Source: Fasciolopsis buskii
Taxonomy: Eukaryota; Platyhelminthes; Trematoda; Plagiorchiida; Fasciolidae
Assembly (NCBI GenBank): GCA_008360955.1
Contig: LUCM01003457.1
Coordinates: 1-64,000 of the forward strand
Length of the DNA stretch: 64,000 nt
Direction of reading: 5' to 3'
Under the pieces are notes generated by a model. The model saw only the letters and a list, made by a program, of their open reading frames with translations, was not told where the DNA came from and ran no database searches. The position numbers and the translations under genes are program-made. Positions 26,238 through 38,300 of the stretch are shown here, piece after piece. Numbering within the stretch: position 1 is the first letter of the stretch; every line of letters starts with the position of its first letter.

Positions 26238-27990
26238 GGAGCGAAAGGCTGACTGTATAAAAAGATTGCACCTACCCGCAACTGCAAACCCTAGATAACA
26301 GCGATTGGTAAACAATTAGTGGCATAAAGATAGACTTTAATCTCACTAACGTTGAGTGAAAAGGTGAAGTTTGTAAAATTATTAAACTTCGTACGCCACT
26401 TTTAAATATTTACCAAAATTATCGCCAGATTCGTTAAAATAAAATTAACAGAAAACATTGGTTTCATTCACTACACTGAAAATGCCGAATATTTTTCTGA
26501 GGGAGCATGGCGATGATCAAAAAATTTTTATCAGATCGCTTCAGACTGTTTGGTAAGAACTATTGGAATACTGAATTAACAAGACTTATAAAAGATTTTT
26601 TATTCAAGAGAATACATGTACCACGCTAAACTTATAGATATTTCAAACATGGGAACGGCCCAAACTGAAATTGCTAGATGAACCATACAATTTTTTTTCG
26701 TATTTCTGGCATTTTGATACGAAACATTTCCCGAAGTGAGTTCACCCGAACGAATTCCTGTGGCCGCGTGACCATTCACCAAGCACCTGATCTCAACTTA
26801 CCTTCTCACAGAAAGACTTTCGAGTACTTAGAAGAAACGTGGAATGAATTATTGAAATGAGTTTTATCGCGCCTTCATCCGTTCCCGCCTCCTCTCATTC
26901 TTGTTTACTAATTACTTTGTTCGTTACGCTAACATCGGTTTGGAAATTGCAAATTAGCGGAGCTGATTTTGGAAAGGAAGTCCTCTTTAACAAACTAGAA
27001 CATCATAAACTGTGTCGAACGACTGTATGAACAAAAATCGGTGATTGGCACTGGACTAACCCAAACCATTTAGCAAAATTAATCCAACCTTTCACCGATA
27101 AACAAACCCAACGAATAGTTTTATTTACGGATAAATTAACAAAATCCGTACAGGTTAGCACAAGGTTTCACTGAACCAAGCCCATTCTATACGTGTGCTT
27201 GGTGTAGCTTATTGATAATCAGGATCCTATTGAATGCTTCACGCGCCACCACAAACGTAACACAGCGAAACAGCTGGTAGAAAACAGACCCCTTAGATAT
27301 GAAATTGGTTTGGCCATACTTGGTCGTTCCTAATAATTGAAATGATTCAATCAACGTGATACAATAATGCTATAAAATAACCAGCGGCCGGCACCAAGGT
27401 CCACCTGATTACTAATCAACGAGATTGATTTTCCCAGGGGAGATGGTTGAATATCAACTGGATTAAGGTGAACAATAATTTTCTCTTCACATTTTTTTAA
27501 ATTTTCATTTTTTGAGCAAATCACAAATGTACACATGTCCAAGACGATAGTCGTGGACGGTTTTGGAATTTCGATTAGGAAATTGACTGCGCAAATTGGA
27601 TTCTAATCAGCATCCTTCATGTCCAAACCTAGGGATAGAGACCACTTGTCAGTTAATGGGTCGATGTTGCAGTGCACGAATATGAAGGCAAACTTTGGTG
27701 AGTAAAATTAGAAACAACAATACTGGCCCAAGAAAAGACTGCTGTTCCTGTGAAATATGAATGTTCTTCAAAACAAACGATAACAAAATCTGAAAAGAGT
27801 TCGAGTAGTAGTTGGAGAACAAATAACAACAACAATTCAAGCCAAATGTTTTCTTGCGCAATTGTTTCCAAATAGACCGGAAAAAATAAAATTATTTCTA
27901 TTGCTTCGGAAAGAAATAGAAAAGGAGACAATCGGGGAACTGCATAATTTCCTTAGTCGAAACCGGTGGGTTTTTAATGCTCATGTTCTT
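26238..27990. other. No identified gene
   Basis: AT-rich sequence with chance-length frames on both strands (26600-26860, 27351-27542, 27649-27931). None has convincing exon borders or motifs. Confidence 0.4.
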
Positions 27991-28025
27991 GCAGGAGAAG
28001 CGCACAGTGTGCGAAACGCTTCTAA
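27991..28025 (+). mobile_element. Penelope-like/hammerhead-like stem-loop
   Basis: GAGAAGCG, a short GCAC/GTGC stem, then CGAAACGCTTC. This layout (a GAAG-type sequence, stem, then CGAAAC) resembles the hammerhead-derived motif near the ends of Penelope-like elements, here lacking the exact CUGAUGA core. A downstream TTTTATTTG-type tail fits a retroelement 3' end. The assignment is by resemblance only. Confidence 0.35.
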
Positions 28026-28189
28026 GGACAAAAAGGTTTTATTTGATTTCTAATATATATCGAATAGCACAAAGGGTATTTGGTGCGGTTATGGGAAAAC
28101 ACCGCATTGATTATGTAATAATGATTAAAATCGAATGATCGCATGGAATGCTTTCAATTGCACTATAAAAAATCTTCATGGGTAGGGGG

Positions 28190-28398
28190 AGTTCCTCTCA
28201 TCTCTTTATTGCTAGACTGCGTTCCGTGTGTTCGCTACAGCAGCATCTTATCTTTTCCTACCTATGTAAGTCCAATAGCTATTTGCTTTAGGTATTCACT
28301 CTTCTTATAGAAACATATGACCGTGGGGAAAGGGCAGAACAGTCAATGGGGCTTGCCTTGCTGCGTAACGCCGAGCGATGATGATGACGATGGTTTAT
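28190..28398 (+). mobile_element. 5'-truncated RTE retrotransposon 3' UTR
   Basis: This segment aligns by eye with the 3' UTR of the RTE element at 46.45-46.66 kb (opposite strand). Shared blocks include CTACAGCAGC, TATTCACTCTT, GGGGAAAG and CTTGCCTTG, in the same order and spacing, and it ends in a GATGATGATG-type tail. It shows that frames such as the one from 28317 are retrotransposon UTR and not a host exon. Confidence 0.7.
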
Positions 28399-31300
28399 AT
28401 ACTCAAGAAAGGAGTTTGGGAAGTCCAGTACTTGTTGGGCAGCATCTTTCAACGAACAGGATCGAGTATGGCCCCTCGAAGACGTCATCTGGATCGAAGC
28501 GGTAAGAACCGGCCGTCCAATTTTCCAACTGACCAATCGACTCGAGTGACTTCGGACGCCCTTCATGTACGTTTTGCTCACTGCCCTATCTATAGACAAC
28601 AAAAATCTAGCCTCATTTTATTTTGTCCATTTCAAAACTTTTCCTCCACCGATTTCATGCTGGATCTACGTGAAGACTGTGATCGTCGCAGGGCCTACCT
28701 AACATTGCACATGCCTTACGATAACTCATTCGCGTGTTCTTGCGATATTTGTTCTTATTCAAGCTCGAATACCTATGCTCCCTGCATCATGCGTCTGTAT
28801 GATCAAAATGAATAACCTCGAACGTTATCCTAGAAGATCAGACTCTGTTGTCACAGTTAAAACAAGTTGTTTTAATTCAACGTCTACAGCGGTACACAGG
28901 AACTCATCATCTATCAGCTGGTTCTTCCAACGGTCATAAAATCTACCGATGGAATTTCATTTTTTCCTTGAAAAAAAAGCATTTTACATGGAATTTTGCA
29001 CTGGTTGGACATAGTTTTTCAAGTTACTTGATTTTTACTAATTAAGGTCAGAGATCATTTTTAATGGCAAAAAATTGGTCGAGTTTGACATTAGCGTACC
29101 AAAGTTTGTTAAGCCGGATATCTGAAACTTTGAGTGTTGAAGGGAAACATGGTATTTCTAGTCGCATTATACATCTTCGTGAGATGGAGAAGTCTTCCAT
29201 CTCTTATTGTCTCAAGAAAATTTCGTTGAGGAAGTATTCACAGTGAACCCTTTAGAAATACTTTAGACGTAGCGTTATTGATAGTGAAAAAGATTACTTG
29301 TGAAGTCATTCGGAATAACTCTACACAGATGCACCCCACTTTTTCTAATCTGATCTCTTGCCAACAGTCTTTCCCCATCTGTTCAGCATTTTAAGCTTTA
29401 AAAAGGAATTTTGTTCGTGAGAGCGATCTCGTAACTAATTTTTTCTCACAAGATCGAATTTTTATTTCCATCAGTGATCTCGATCAGAATACCTTGACGC
29501 AATCGATTAGGAATACTACTGGGACATTTTAATTACGTTAATTTTACTTGCAACTCTGAAATGACAATGTTTTCACAAAAACGTGCCAGCAACTAGAGGC
29601 TGTCTTGCGTGAAGTGATCGGTAAGGGTTAAATTCAAATCCGGAAAAATGTTAGGCTACCGTTATTGACCATTGCAATATTGATACCCAAAAAATATAAA
29701 AGAGTTCAAGAGTTTCATTATCATAACAAATCAACTGGTTCGATAAAAAGGAAGCATCTCGACCAGATGTTACCTTAGAGGTTCCTTTAATTTCTTGATG
29801 TGCAGGGCATCAATTTTGAAGAAAGGGTAACATCGATGACCGTGGCCAGTTTTTGTTGTTCTACCATCAACGACATTCGGTTCAATTTGGTGTGAAGTGC
29901 TTTCTGGTCGGAATTTGTAATCATATTAAACTGAAAACTATTTTCAAACTGACTTCTGTGTGAAGAGGAAACAAACTGTGATTCAGCTTCACGAACTCCA
30001 GTTGACAGTGGCAAATTATCGGTCAGGAAACGGATACACATCACTTTGGAGTCACTTGCATAAATGTCAGACAAAACGACGAGTGAAATTTACAATTTTC
30101 CATTTCGAATTTTTCCCTGATTGTTGTTTATAATTATGTCGAGTGAAGCAGAAACTATTTCTCGAACAGATGGACCGGAACACTTAAGGTTTACTTGCAA
30201 CAGTTTTACTTTCCGAGGAGTGAACTGTCTGAGACCAGTTAGAAATCGTAACTGGCTTCAATAGTGGCGTTAAGTTCTACGTGCCATGAAAAAATCAAGT
30301 TAGATAGTAATAAAACTCCAGAAATCGCACAAATCACTTTGACAGATTTGTTTGATACATTAATCCACTGAACTACTGGCACTGAGTAGTTCCCCATAAA
30401 AAGACACCAAGTGAACGTCGCGTGCGTGTCTCTCTCGAGTGCGCATCAATCAAAATGGATTCATAGACGGAGAAGAAGCGGTTAACCTATTTGACAATCC
30501 AATGAAGTGTCAATCAGAAAGCTACGGACCGAGACTGATGAGGTGTGCAATAAATCTGGAAAATTAGATACTGCCACATCTGAGTGATCACCATTCATGC
30601 ACGCGTACTGACGGGGCCATTCGAAAATAGTTAAACGAGTACACCGACCAGATCACCACGAGCTAGTCGTTACTCAATCAGGCTGAAAATATTGTAACCT
30701 CCGTTCAGTTAGGACGAGAAACGGAAACAGTCAAGCTTCACTATGCCCAAGCGGAGTAGACCATGCAGTCCATTAGGATCTTTAAGGAACCCACTTTGTC
30801 AAATTCAAGAATCAAAATTCATCGGTTTATAAATAATCTAGTGTTTCACGGTATAGTATAAACTACCCGATGGCCAGAATAAAACGAGAAACTGTGTCTA
30901 TAGTGATCCAACCCCTATAACTGCCCCAAATGTCAGTAAGGTTGAAAAAACAGGCATTCACCACGCGCTTGATTTGATAATAATGCAAAGGAATACATCA
31001 AAAATGACTGTTCTTGCTCCCGTACCCACAACCTTCGTAATACAATCAGACTGTTGACTGTTAGCCGTGTGAAAACGAAACTCTTATCAGAAAAAGGAAA
31101 CGCCTCAATTTTAACTCCTACATGGAAGCATTAGTGGTATTTCACTCCATTCCGCCTTCATCAGAACTGAAGGACTACTCATTTCGGATGTGGTCTGTGA
31201 TATCACATGCATCTAAATTTCGACAAACGATAGCAAGGCAGATCGTTGTTGGTGTTTTTGTTGCCACCATTATTTCTCTTTCTTTAATCTGTTTATCCAT

Positions 31301-33103
31301 TCATCAGCTTTTTCGTTTTTTGGAGAACTCGAACTGACGACTCGTCGCACACAGCCGGAAATGAGCTGTCTCCGTGGGGCGACTGAATGAACGCAGGCGA
31401 ACATACGAACAAAGACACGGACAGACAAACACAGGGAGAGAAGCCTGTCAGAAGCACGTGCCAACCAGGCAAGCGAAACTTGCTGGTGGCACTGCATGCG
31501 GTGAGCGTGATTTGAAGGAGAAAAAAAAGGCGCAAACTCTCATCACCACTCCTCGATCGGCAGATTGCCTGTCTAAACAATCACCTACCGGCCTGGGTAC
31601 ACACAGACCGACACATATACGTCTACCACCATTCTGACCAATGACAGTCCCATGGTTAGAACAACGGAAACAGAAGGTTTGCAAACGATTTTGACAAAAA
31701 AGACGTCGTCAATGTTGAAAACAACGTCAGTTGGAAAAGAGAAACGAATTCATAGTTTTCTGACGTCCGCGTCCTGTATCCTCAAAATTCATCATTTCAG
31801 CTCAACTTGGACCGATCTCGAAACCTACACAAAAAATTGACAATTGTCCCGGGAACATATGAGGCTGGATAGATGAAAGTCCCACAGACACTACGACTGT
31901 AATGTTACTTTGAAAGGGCGTGGTTAGACAATACACTAGTGAACGAACAGCAATTCGGTTTGTTTAGAAATAGTCAATCCACTCGATTATTGACAACCAA
32001 AACTGTTCCATGTGATATCAGTCGAACTACGTCAGGAAATTTCGTTTACTTTTCCGCGCCAGCATAAACTGTTCTGTGGTCAGTAAGCCCTAGGTAGTAC
32101 AAGAGGTGATTACAACGCCAGCTTGGTAGCCACTAAGATTAAGTTTTTAAATGTAACGACTATTCAGGTGACAATCAAGTGGCCCTTATCTTCAATATTA
32201 GATGCGGACGCCAAAATTACGATCCTGTCCTCGATAGACATTCTGCTGCTCGACAGCCTCGGAATGGCCATACATGACGACAACAGTGCCCGTAAACTTT
32301 TGCAGCCGATGAATGAGATGAAACATTGCAATCGTTCACCTCGATAACAAGATAAGAGTAAGCAAGAGAAACCACCCCTGATCAGCTTGAAAAAGATTAA
32401 ATAAACAAACAGACCAGCCACAGATTTTCAACTTAGATTTAGAACGGTTTTGGTTCTGTTGCCCAATAAATTATCATTCGTTCAAGCTTTTTCACTTTAC
32501 CACTTACTCTGCATCGCCGACGGAACAGTCAAGGATTAAGCTTCCTCGAAAATCTAGTGGTAAAGAAGAAAAAGCTGCGCCGTTCATGTTTATCAAAGCA
32601 TTTTGTAATTACTTTGGAGCAGTCTAGGTAACCATCGCCGGCAGCTATCACACTCGATAGTCACTAAATGGTCACGACCCTCTTATTTTAATATTATTCA
32701 TACATAGTAATATCACAATAGTAATGAAAAGGAAAGCAAAATATTTCATTCAGTTCTTCTCATTTCATGACCTGCCGCTATAATATCAACGCTTTGCTCA
32801 CCACCCAAAAACCATAAGTAAGCACCTACAGATCCTTCCTGTTTATTAGGAATCGTTAGTAGCGCAGTCTAGAATGAATGTATATAATTCCTCGACGGAA
32901 AAAGGCAATACCATGCGATGCTGGTCTTAGGCAAACCTAGTAGATGAGGAGCTCGATTCCAACTGGAACACAGCAAATAAACATAGGTGACACTTCTCAA
33001 CAAAGATGAGAACGCAGTACATCGGAGTCTCCTATAATTTTCGACCTTCAATCGAACATCAACGATGGATTTCGTTAAAAACCAGGTCATATTCTCAACA
33101 TTT
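28399..33103. other. No firmly identified gene
   Basis: The plus-strand frame 28378-28815 (145 codons) overlaps the RTE tail and has no recognisable domain. A GC-richer patch at 31350-31640 is open in several frames on both strands, which is typical of low stop-codon content rather than coding. A plus-strand frame 32166-32347 follows a TATTCAG acceptor-like site and shows some codon-position bias, but the opposite strand is also open. I could name none of these. Confidence 0.35.
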
Positions 33104-33195
33104 AGCAGCCCTCTGTTGGCCGCGGCCCCTTTCCTGAAAATTGATGTATATTGTTGTTTTATTAATAAAGGAAGTAAGAGATAAAAGATAAGAGA
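33104..33195 (+). mobile_element. SINE 3' fragment, second copy of the 1.2 kb family
   Basis: About 90 bases match the body and tail of the SINE at 1129-1310 (CAGCCCTC, TGGCCGCGG, TTTCCTGAAA, TTATTAATAAA), with the tail again of ATAAAAGA-type repeats. The tRNA-like head is missing, which is typical 5' truncation. Confidence 0.75.
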
Positions 33196-33777
33196 ACATT
33201 TAAAATACTATAACGAATTACTCACCATGTAACATCAATGCGCGTGTGGATTCCAGAAAGTCTTTCGATATACTTGCTGATCCAGAACGACCTAGTCGAT
33301 ATGACCGCCTATTGGTAAGGTACTTTGCAAAGAAATAGTTACAGAAGGGATATCAAATCCCAGCTAGGAGCGGAAAGTTTTGTCGAATGACTTTGAGCAT
33401 GGACCTCAAAAAGTGTGACGGTCAGGAACTGTGAATCATTTAGTGTCCTAGAAGTTCAAATAGCCAGATGCACACAATGTCCAAAAATTGATGATAACCT
33501 AAACCTAAGATTCCATATTCGTGAGTATTTCCTTATCATCAACGGCCCACAATCGTCCGTCTGCGTCGGAAATGGTTTGCGCTCAGATTGGGATTTACGC
33601 ACAGCGATTTCGGACGTTCATATTAATTTTAAGGTACAATATTTTTCCTTCCTTACGAAGGACTGAAAGGCGTCCGAGTCACAGAGCACATAATGAAATG
33701 ATTTTGTAATTTGCCCGGTTTGAGAGGTCTGTGGAATTTCATGGAATGACCTACTACTCACTTGGAAATTGTAAACA

Positions 33778-33794
33778 GCACTATGCTAAATATC
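33778..33794 (+). repeat. Left target-site-like direct repeat
   Basis: GCACTATGCTAAATATC here is repeated as GCACTATGCTAATATC at 34067-34082, immediately after the palindrome, with one A missing. It reads as a target site duplication of 16-17 bp. Confidence 0.65.
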
Positions 33795-33848
33795 CGGACC
33801 AAACGACGTAAGGAGTGTATCGAAAAATCGATGCGCCATGTATTGGTT

Positions 33849-34066
33849 TTTATTGTGAATGATATAATATTAATAACACAGCGTTGTTGGTAGATGTAAT
33901 GCGCCAACGTTTCGACTACCGTGGGTAGTCTTTCTCAAGGCAAGTTTTACAATCAAATTTGATTGTAAAACTTGCCTTGAGAAAGACTACCCGCGGTAGT
34001 CGAAACGTTGGCGCATTACATCTACCAACAACGCTGTGTTATTAATATTATATCATTCACAATAAA
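33849..34066. mobile_element. 218 bp near-perfect palindrome, Penelope-like arms
   Basis: Two 109-base arms meet with no spacer at 33957/33958 and match at 108 of 109 positions; the only mismatch is 33922 against 33993. Read outward from the centre, each arm carries CTTGAGAAAG, a perfect GACTACC/GGTAGTC-type stem, CGAAACG and an AATAAA terminus, like the terminal stem-loop of Penelope-like retroelements. With 54 unpaired bases on the left it forms a 272-base insert (33795-34066) between direct repeats. It is therefore a head-to-head inverted retroelement insertion, capable of forming a cruciform or a long RNA hairpin. The frame reading into the right arm at 34008 is spurious. Confidence 0.8.
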
Positions 34067-34082
34067 GCACTATGCTAATATC
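34067..34082 (+). repeat. Right target-site-like direct repeat
   Basis: GCACTATGCTAATATC abuts the AATAAA end of the palindromic insert and matches 33778-33794 with a one-base gap. Confidence 0.65.
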
Positions 34083-35290
34083 AAGGGAGTTCCCAAAAGA
34101 ATAAAGTTACGGGAGACAATCTGGCAGGAAGACCTCGCCATTCAGAAACTATCGTATGAAAATGTGCATATCACTGACTTTTTGAAAAGCTACCGCTGAA
34201 CACTACAACGTTACTTCGAAATGAGGTGATGGACAATTTATCGTAACAGACTAGTGATTAGCAGCACTTGATTTATGTGAAACTTCACATTGATGAGTCT
34301 GCTAGGCAGTTGCTTCGGAAATCTATTATTTTTTAACTCAGCCTAGAGCTAGTTCAGACTGTTGTTTTGCACGCAGCAATCAAGTCCATACGTTTGTACA
34401 TCGTTCACATTATCTACCTTTTACTCTAGATCGACGTCGAGAGACATGCCAACTACGTTGTCAAAATTGCCAATGATAATTGGAACGAGGAAAATTTTGA
34501 GATTACCTTGGTCTAAGTTTATAAAGTTTATAAACTGCCTAACTGCGGACGGAACATATTTGAGTGCGCCTTAAATAAATACACACACTTTAGTAAAGGA
34601 CGAAAAACTGGGCATGACAATCAATAATCGGACAGTAATGATGTTATATTTACCCAAGAGATGGGATTATGACACCTCTTACGATTACAAGTAATCCCAC
34701 TTCCATTCGGAAATGAGAGTCTACTACTGTACGATGGTGATCCGTCGGGCGTGAACTCGCCTAAATAAGTGATTCCCTAAGAAGAAACTGCACAAAACCT
34801 AAGGAGAAAATTACAATTCCTGTCTAGGTACCACCACCACTCCTGTTGATCATTTCTCAAAAAACCATTCATGAAAGAGATAAAATATCATACCTACACA
34901 CACCCAGAGCTCGACTCGATTTTCCGGAAAATTGAACGACGTTATTTTGTGATTTACACCATGGATTAAGGAGCTTTAAAGCGGGAATAGATGATAAAAG
35001 TGGGTCAGAATATGGGAATTAGTGAGCACGTGTGCGTGCATATGGGTGAGAGGGTTGTCGGAATCACCGTCTCGAGGAGACTGGCCAACAAGCGGACACA
35101 AACACCACTACTTAGCACCGAAAAGCGAAATACGTCAGTAGGAAGCACCTCATCATTTGAGTACGCGCAGCTGGATGAGAAAGGAAATTTGCATTTCGCA
35201 ATGCTCCCATGATCAGCAGATCATATTTATGGGATTAAAAGCGATTTCGGTAATTAACGAAAAATATTTTACGAAAAGGGAGGTCCATAA
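34083..35290. other. No identified gene
   Basis: AT-rich flank with chance frames (34362-34574, 34991-35212) and no recognised motif. Confidence 0.4.
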
Positions 35291-35300
35291 AGTCCTAAAC

Positions 35301-35554
35301 AGGCAGAAACAACATACTGTACACAACCAGGGAACGAAGATTTTGTTCGCTTGTGTCCAACTGCCGAACAAATGGATGTAGGGACACTCGCAGAGAAAAT
35401 CGTCGCGAATTTGACTGAAAGAAATGCAACCAGTAAACGAATCGAATCTATCATTTTCAATCTGCTACTCACTATTCAGACAATACGGCCTGATTCAATC
35501 GAAGGATGCGATGAGACTGTATGCATTTGTGACATTTGGATAAAATGGTTTTGA
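35301..35554 (+). CDS. Candidate terminal exon, unknown protein
   Basis: An open frame runs from an AAACAG acceptor-like site (35295-35300) to TGA at 35552-35554. First codon positions are strongly purine-biased and many codons follow the RNY pattern, which is better than its neighbours. The product reads as a Cys-Pro-Thr start, then an Ala/Glu/Leu/Ile-rich helical stretch of about 45 residues and a Cys/Trp-rich end. There is no signal peptide and no recognised domain. The pyrimidine tract before the acceptor is poor and no partner exon was found, so this could be chance. Confidence 0.3.
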
Positions 35555-37254
35555 AACGACGCCTTTTTAGTTAGTTGTTCTTTTAGGCGAAAATTATATG
35601 GAACAGATTTGAATTCTTTGCCAAGATACATCAAGGCCGTGAGGAAGAATACACAAAGTCATCAGATTGGTTGTACATAGACGTGGATTTATCATCCACT
35701 CTCCTTCCCTCTTCCCGCTCTCCAGACACACTGCTGGGTTGCCCATCATTGCACTTCAAACAAAAGTGTTCTGAATCGTGAGATGGGTAGTCATCCTTAA
35801 GGCGATTTGTGAATTTGCCGTGGCAACCGAAACGTCAGTATTTTTAGCCCCAACGACGAAGCTTTGACACTGATAAATATACGGCCCTAAATAATAAGTT
35901 GAATTGTGAACTGGTCTTTCCGAAATACGCTCGGTTCTGGTACGTCACTAAACTTCTCACATTATCGAGAACACACTTCACAAATGCCAATAAATGGTGA
36001 TACGAAAATTCTACAAATCGGAAAAATGAAACCCCTGAGGAATACAGGTTGGTTTTCACGTTCAAAGCCGCAGCGTACCTATGTAATGACAATATTTTTT
36101 ACCCCATACCGTTAGCGCCTTCATCTTGGTACCGTACACCTAACAGTACTGAACATTATTACATCACAATCCCAACAGTCGTCCTCGGATGAATGTCACG
36201 CGTCCAGATGTGCACACACTTTCAAATACACAAACCCACAATATTTCTATTTCAGTAAACAGCTGGTCGTTGAATCTATACTCCTCAAAAAGTACATATG
36301 AGTTAATACTCTGCCCGAAACGAAATGTAGAATCGCATTTTACACATTTCCATGGGAGAAGGTAACCGCAAGGGCCGTATCAGACATAATAATCGATAAC
36401 TAATCTGCACTGGTGTTCGGGTATTTTCGAATCCGCAGACTAACGATTGCAAGACATTTCGACAGATAGCGAAACTGTTTTGTGCTACCGGAAAATAGTT
36501 ACAACCCCAGTCAATGTTTGAGGGCTCGAGTCCAAAAAATTGAGTCATACAAACCGCATGGCTCTACTTGGCCCACAAATAAACACGTATGAATGTGATT
36601 TCGTCCAATCGTAAATCAACGTTCATCGTTCGACCCAAAGGAAATTAGCGCTAGAGGTATTGATGTATAAATCAGGCGTAGCAACGGCCAATTACAGTGC
36701 AAGCGGATGGCGCCGAAGGTGTCAACTACGGTACCTGTGAACGGTGACATCATCATCATCATGCACTGTCATCACACACGCCTTTTGTCATATCTGCCAC
36801 GTTTCTCAGGCTGCTGTTCACTGCACCCATCTAAACTTCTAAGGGAAGACGAAATTTTCTGGAGGATTGGCAAATACGGTTAACCAGATCTCAATTTGCC
36901 TAATAACGCGCTGCATTTCATTTCGATCTTCATCCTGCAAAGATGAAATTGTGTTTGTGACAAAGTTTTAGATGTATTCCTCTGCGGAGTTCACTCCTCC
37001 CGTCGTCGGTCATGCAGCCATTAGATATCTATATCAGTATTGCACTTGACGTCCTCTTCATAGTGTCGTGAAACCACCTACCACACACTGAGAAGCGCCT
37101 CATGTTCATCCCGTTTCCTTGTTTCAAACATCATACGAAAGGTCGTCATCGATTAAATGACGAAGATTCATAAATGGACTCAACAAATGTTCAATATTAA
37201 AGGTTCAAATGAAAGTCCTGTGTCAAGATTACTATAGGAGTGTGATTGAACCGG
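35555..37254. other. No identified gene
   Basis: Chance-length frames only. A sequence ending GGCAACCGAAACGTC (about 35818-35832) vaguely recalls Penelope-type terminal stems but has no CUGAUGA-like core. A short (CAT)n run lies at about 36750-36762. Confidence 0.35.
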
Positions 37255-37345
37255 AAAGTACTAGGTACGCACGTCTGATGAGCAGCACTAACCGCAAAAC
37301 TCGTCGTGTGCTACATGGGAAATTTTGTTACATTCATGTTCGATA
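37255..37345 (+). mobile_element. Hammerhead-ribozyme-like repeat, copy B
   Basis: The best-preserved 5' core of the family. CTGATGAG (37275-37282) is exact, stem II GCAG/CCGC pairs except one position around loop CACTAA, and AAAAC replaces GAAAC (37296-37300). A two-pair stem III leads to the cleavage-type GTC (37303-37305). GCACGT (37269-37274) pairs with GTGTGC (37306-37311) as stem I with two wobbles. The downstream TTTTGTTACATTCATG and GATACTAC match the family's 3' part in copies A and E. The G12 to A change would be expected to abolish or cripple cleavage. Confidence 0.65.
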
Positions 37346-38204
37346 CTACACACAATAAGAATTAAAACAAACCGCGCCCAACTCGACTATGTTGCAACGG
37401 AGACGGAGATTCACCGTTTCATTTTTCGATCCCGATTTCGATTCAATATAAAACTGTTCACCAACCTATGACTAACTCCGCAGGATATACCTTATTCATT
37501 CCCGTTTGATATGACAAATTTCACTGTTTTAGACTAGATTTCCAGTTAACTTCCGCGAAGAAAAGTAACCCGCAACAAAATATTTCTAACAGTCGAACGA
37601 ATGCTGCCATCCTAAATTTCGTTTTCCTTCGGGATCGCGGAAATTTAAAACATCCCTATCTTTATCCTAACAAAATTTTTACCCGTAAATTAACATTTCT
37701 GATACTAGCGTAAGAAAATCAATGTGACGTTGGTTATTCGTCGTACTATGTGGTATTTACCCAATAACTAAACAATGGAATACAGGCCTATCCGGGTATC
37801 GAACAGTGTAGGCCGTAGCAAAAAAAATCGTTGGGAATCTGACGCTCAGGTGGAAATAAAGGGCCCTCAATCGATTATTTCCCAAGCAAACTGTGAGACC
37901 AGAAACGCAGGGAATAAATCAGAATGGATTATCGGTTTTACTTCAGCATGGCAATCAAACTATTGACCGTCATCGTACACCCGCTTTTGTTCACGCCCGT
38001 TGCATAAATCACTATTCGGTTCAGTCCTATTCTTATTAGTTTTACTACCGACCATAAAGTTATCACATTAACTACGGAATACGTATGTGCAGGTTACAGT
38101 AAATAACTCAGAATGCTTTGTGAAAATCAATTTCTGATTTCTTTGTCCCAAAAAACTGCACCCAATCTGGGACTTGATAGCGAATGGACTCTTACTATCA
38201 AAAT
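37346..38204. other. No identified gene
   Basis: AT-rich sequence with no supported exon. The short plus-strand frame at 37775-37966 has no clear borders. Confidence 0.4.
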
Positions 38205-38300
38205 GACTGGGGCAGCTGACAACTAAACCTCTGATCTCGAGATGGTGAACCACCCAAGCTGTAATGCACCAGAGCACCATCCGCTGAGCTTTTCGCATGA
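38205..38300 (-). mobile_element. tRNA-like SINE relic
   Basis: On the minus strand AAGCTCAGCGGATGG (complement of 38277-38291) matches a pol III A box, and GAGGTTTAGTTGTC (complement of 38218-38231) is B-box-like. The spacing of about 50 bases suits a class II tRNA ancestor. The arms no longer fold, so it is a relic. Confidence 0.45.

Noticed and set aside
28317..28815. A two-exon gene (28317-28501 joined to 28596-28815) with phase-compatible GTAAGA donor and TATAG acceptor.
   Set aside because: The first part starts inside sequence homologous to the RTE 3' UTR at 46.5 kb, so the apparent exon is retrotransposon tail; the remainder has no domain.
31270..31684. Several overlapping frames on both strands in a GC-richer patch.
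   Set aside because: All frames are open together, which reflects low stop-codon content rather than coding; no motif or borders.
34008..34199. Plus-strand frame beginning in the palindrome.
   Set aside because: It translates the retroelement arm and flank; no gene-like features.
35780..35835. A further hammerhead/Penelope-like motif ending CCGAAACGTC.
   Set aside because: No CUGAUGA-like core and no stable stem at the right place; resemblance limited to the GAAAC end.
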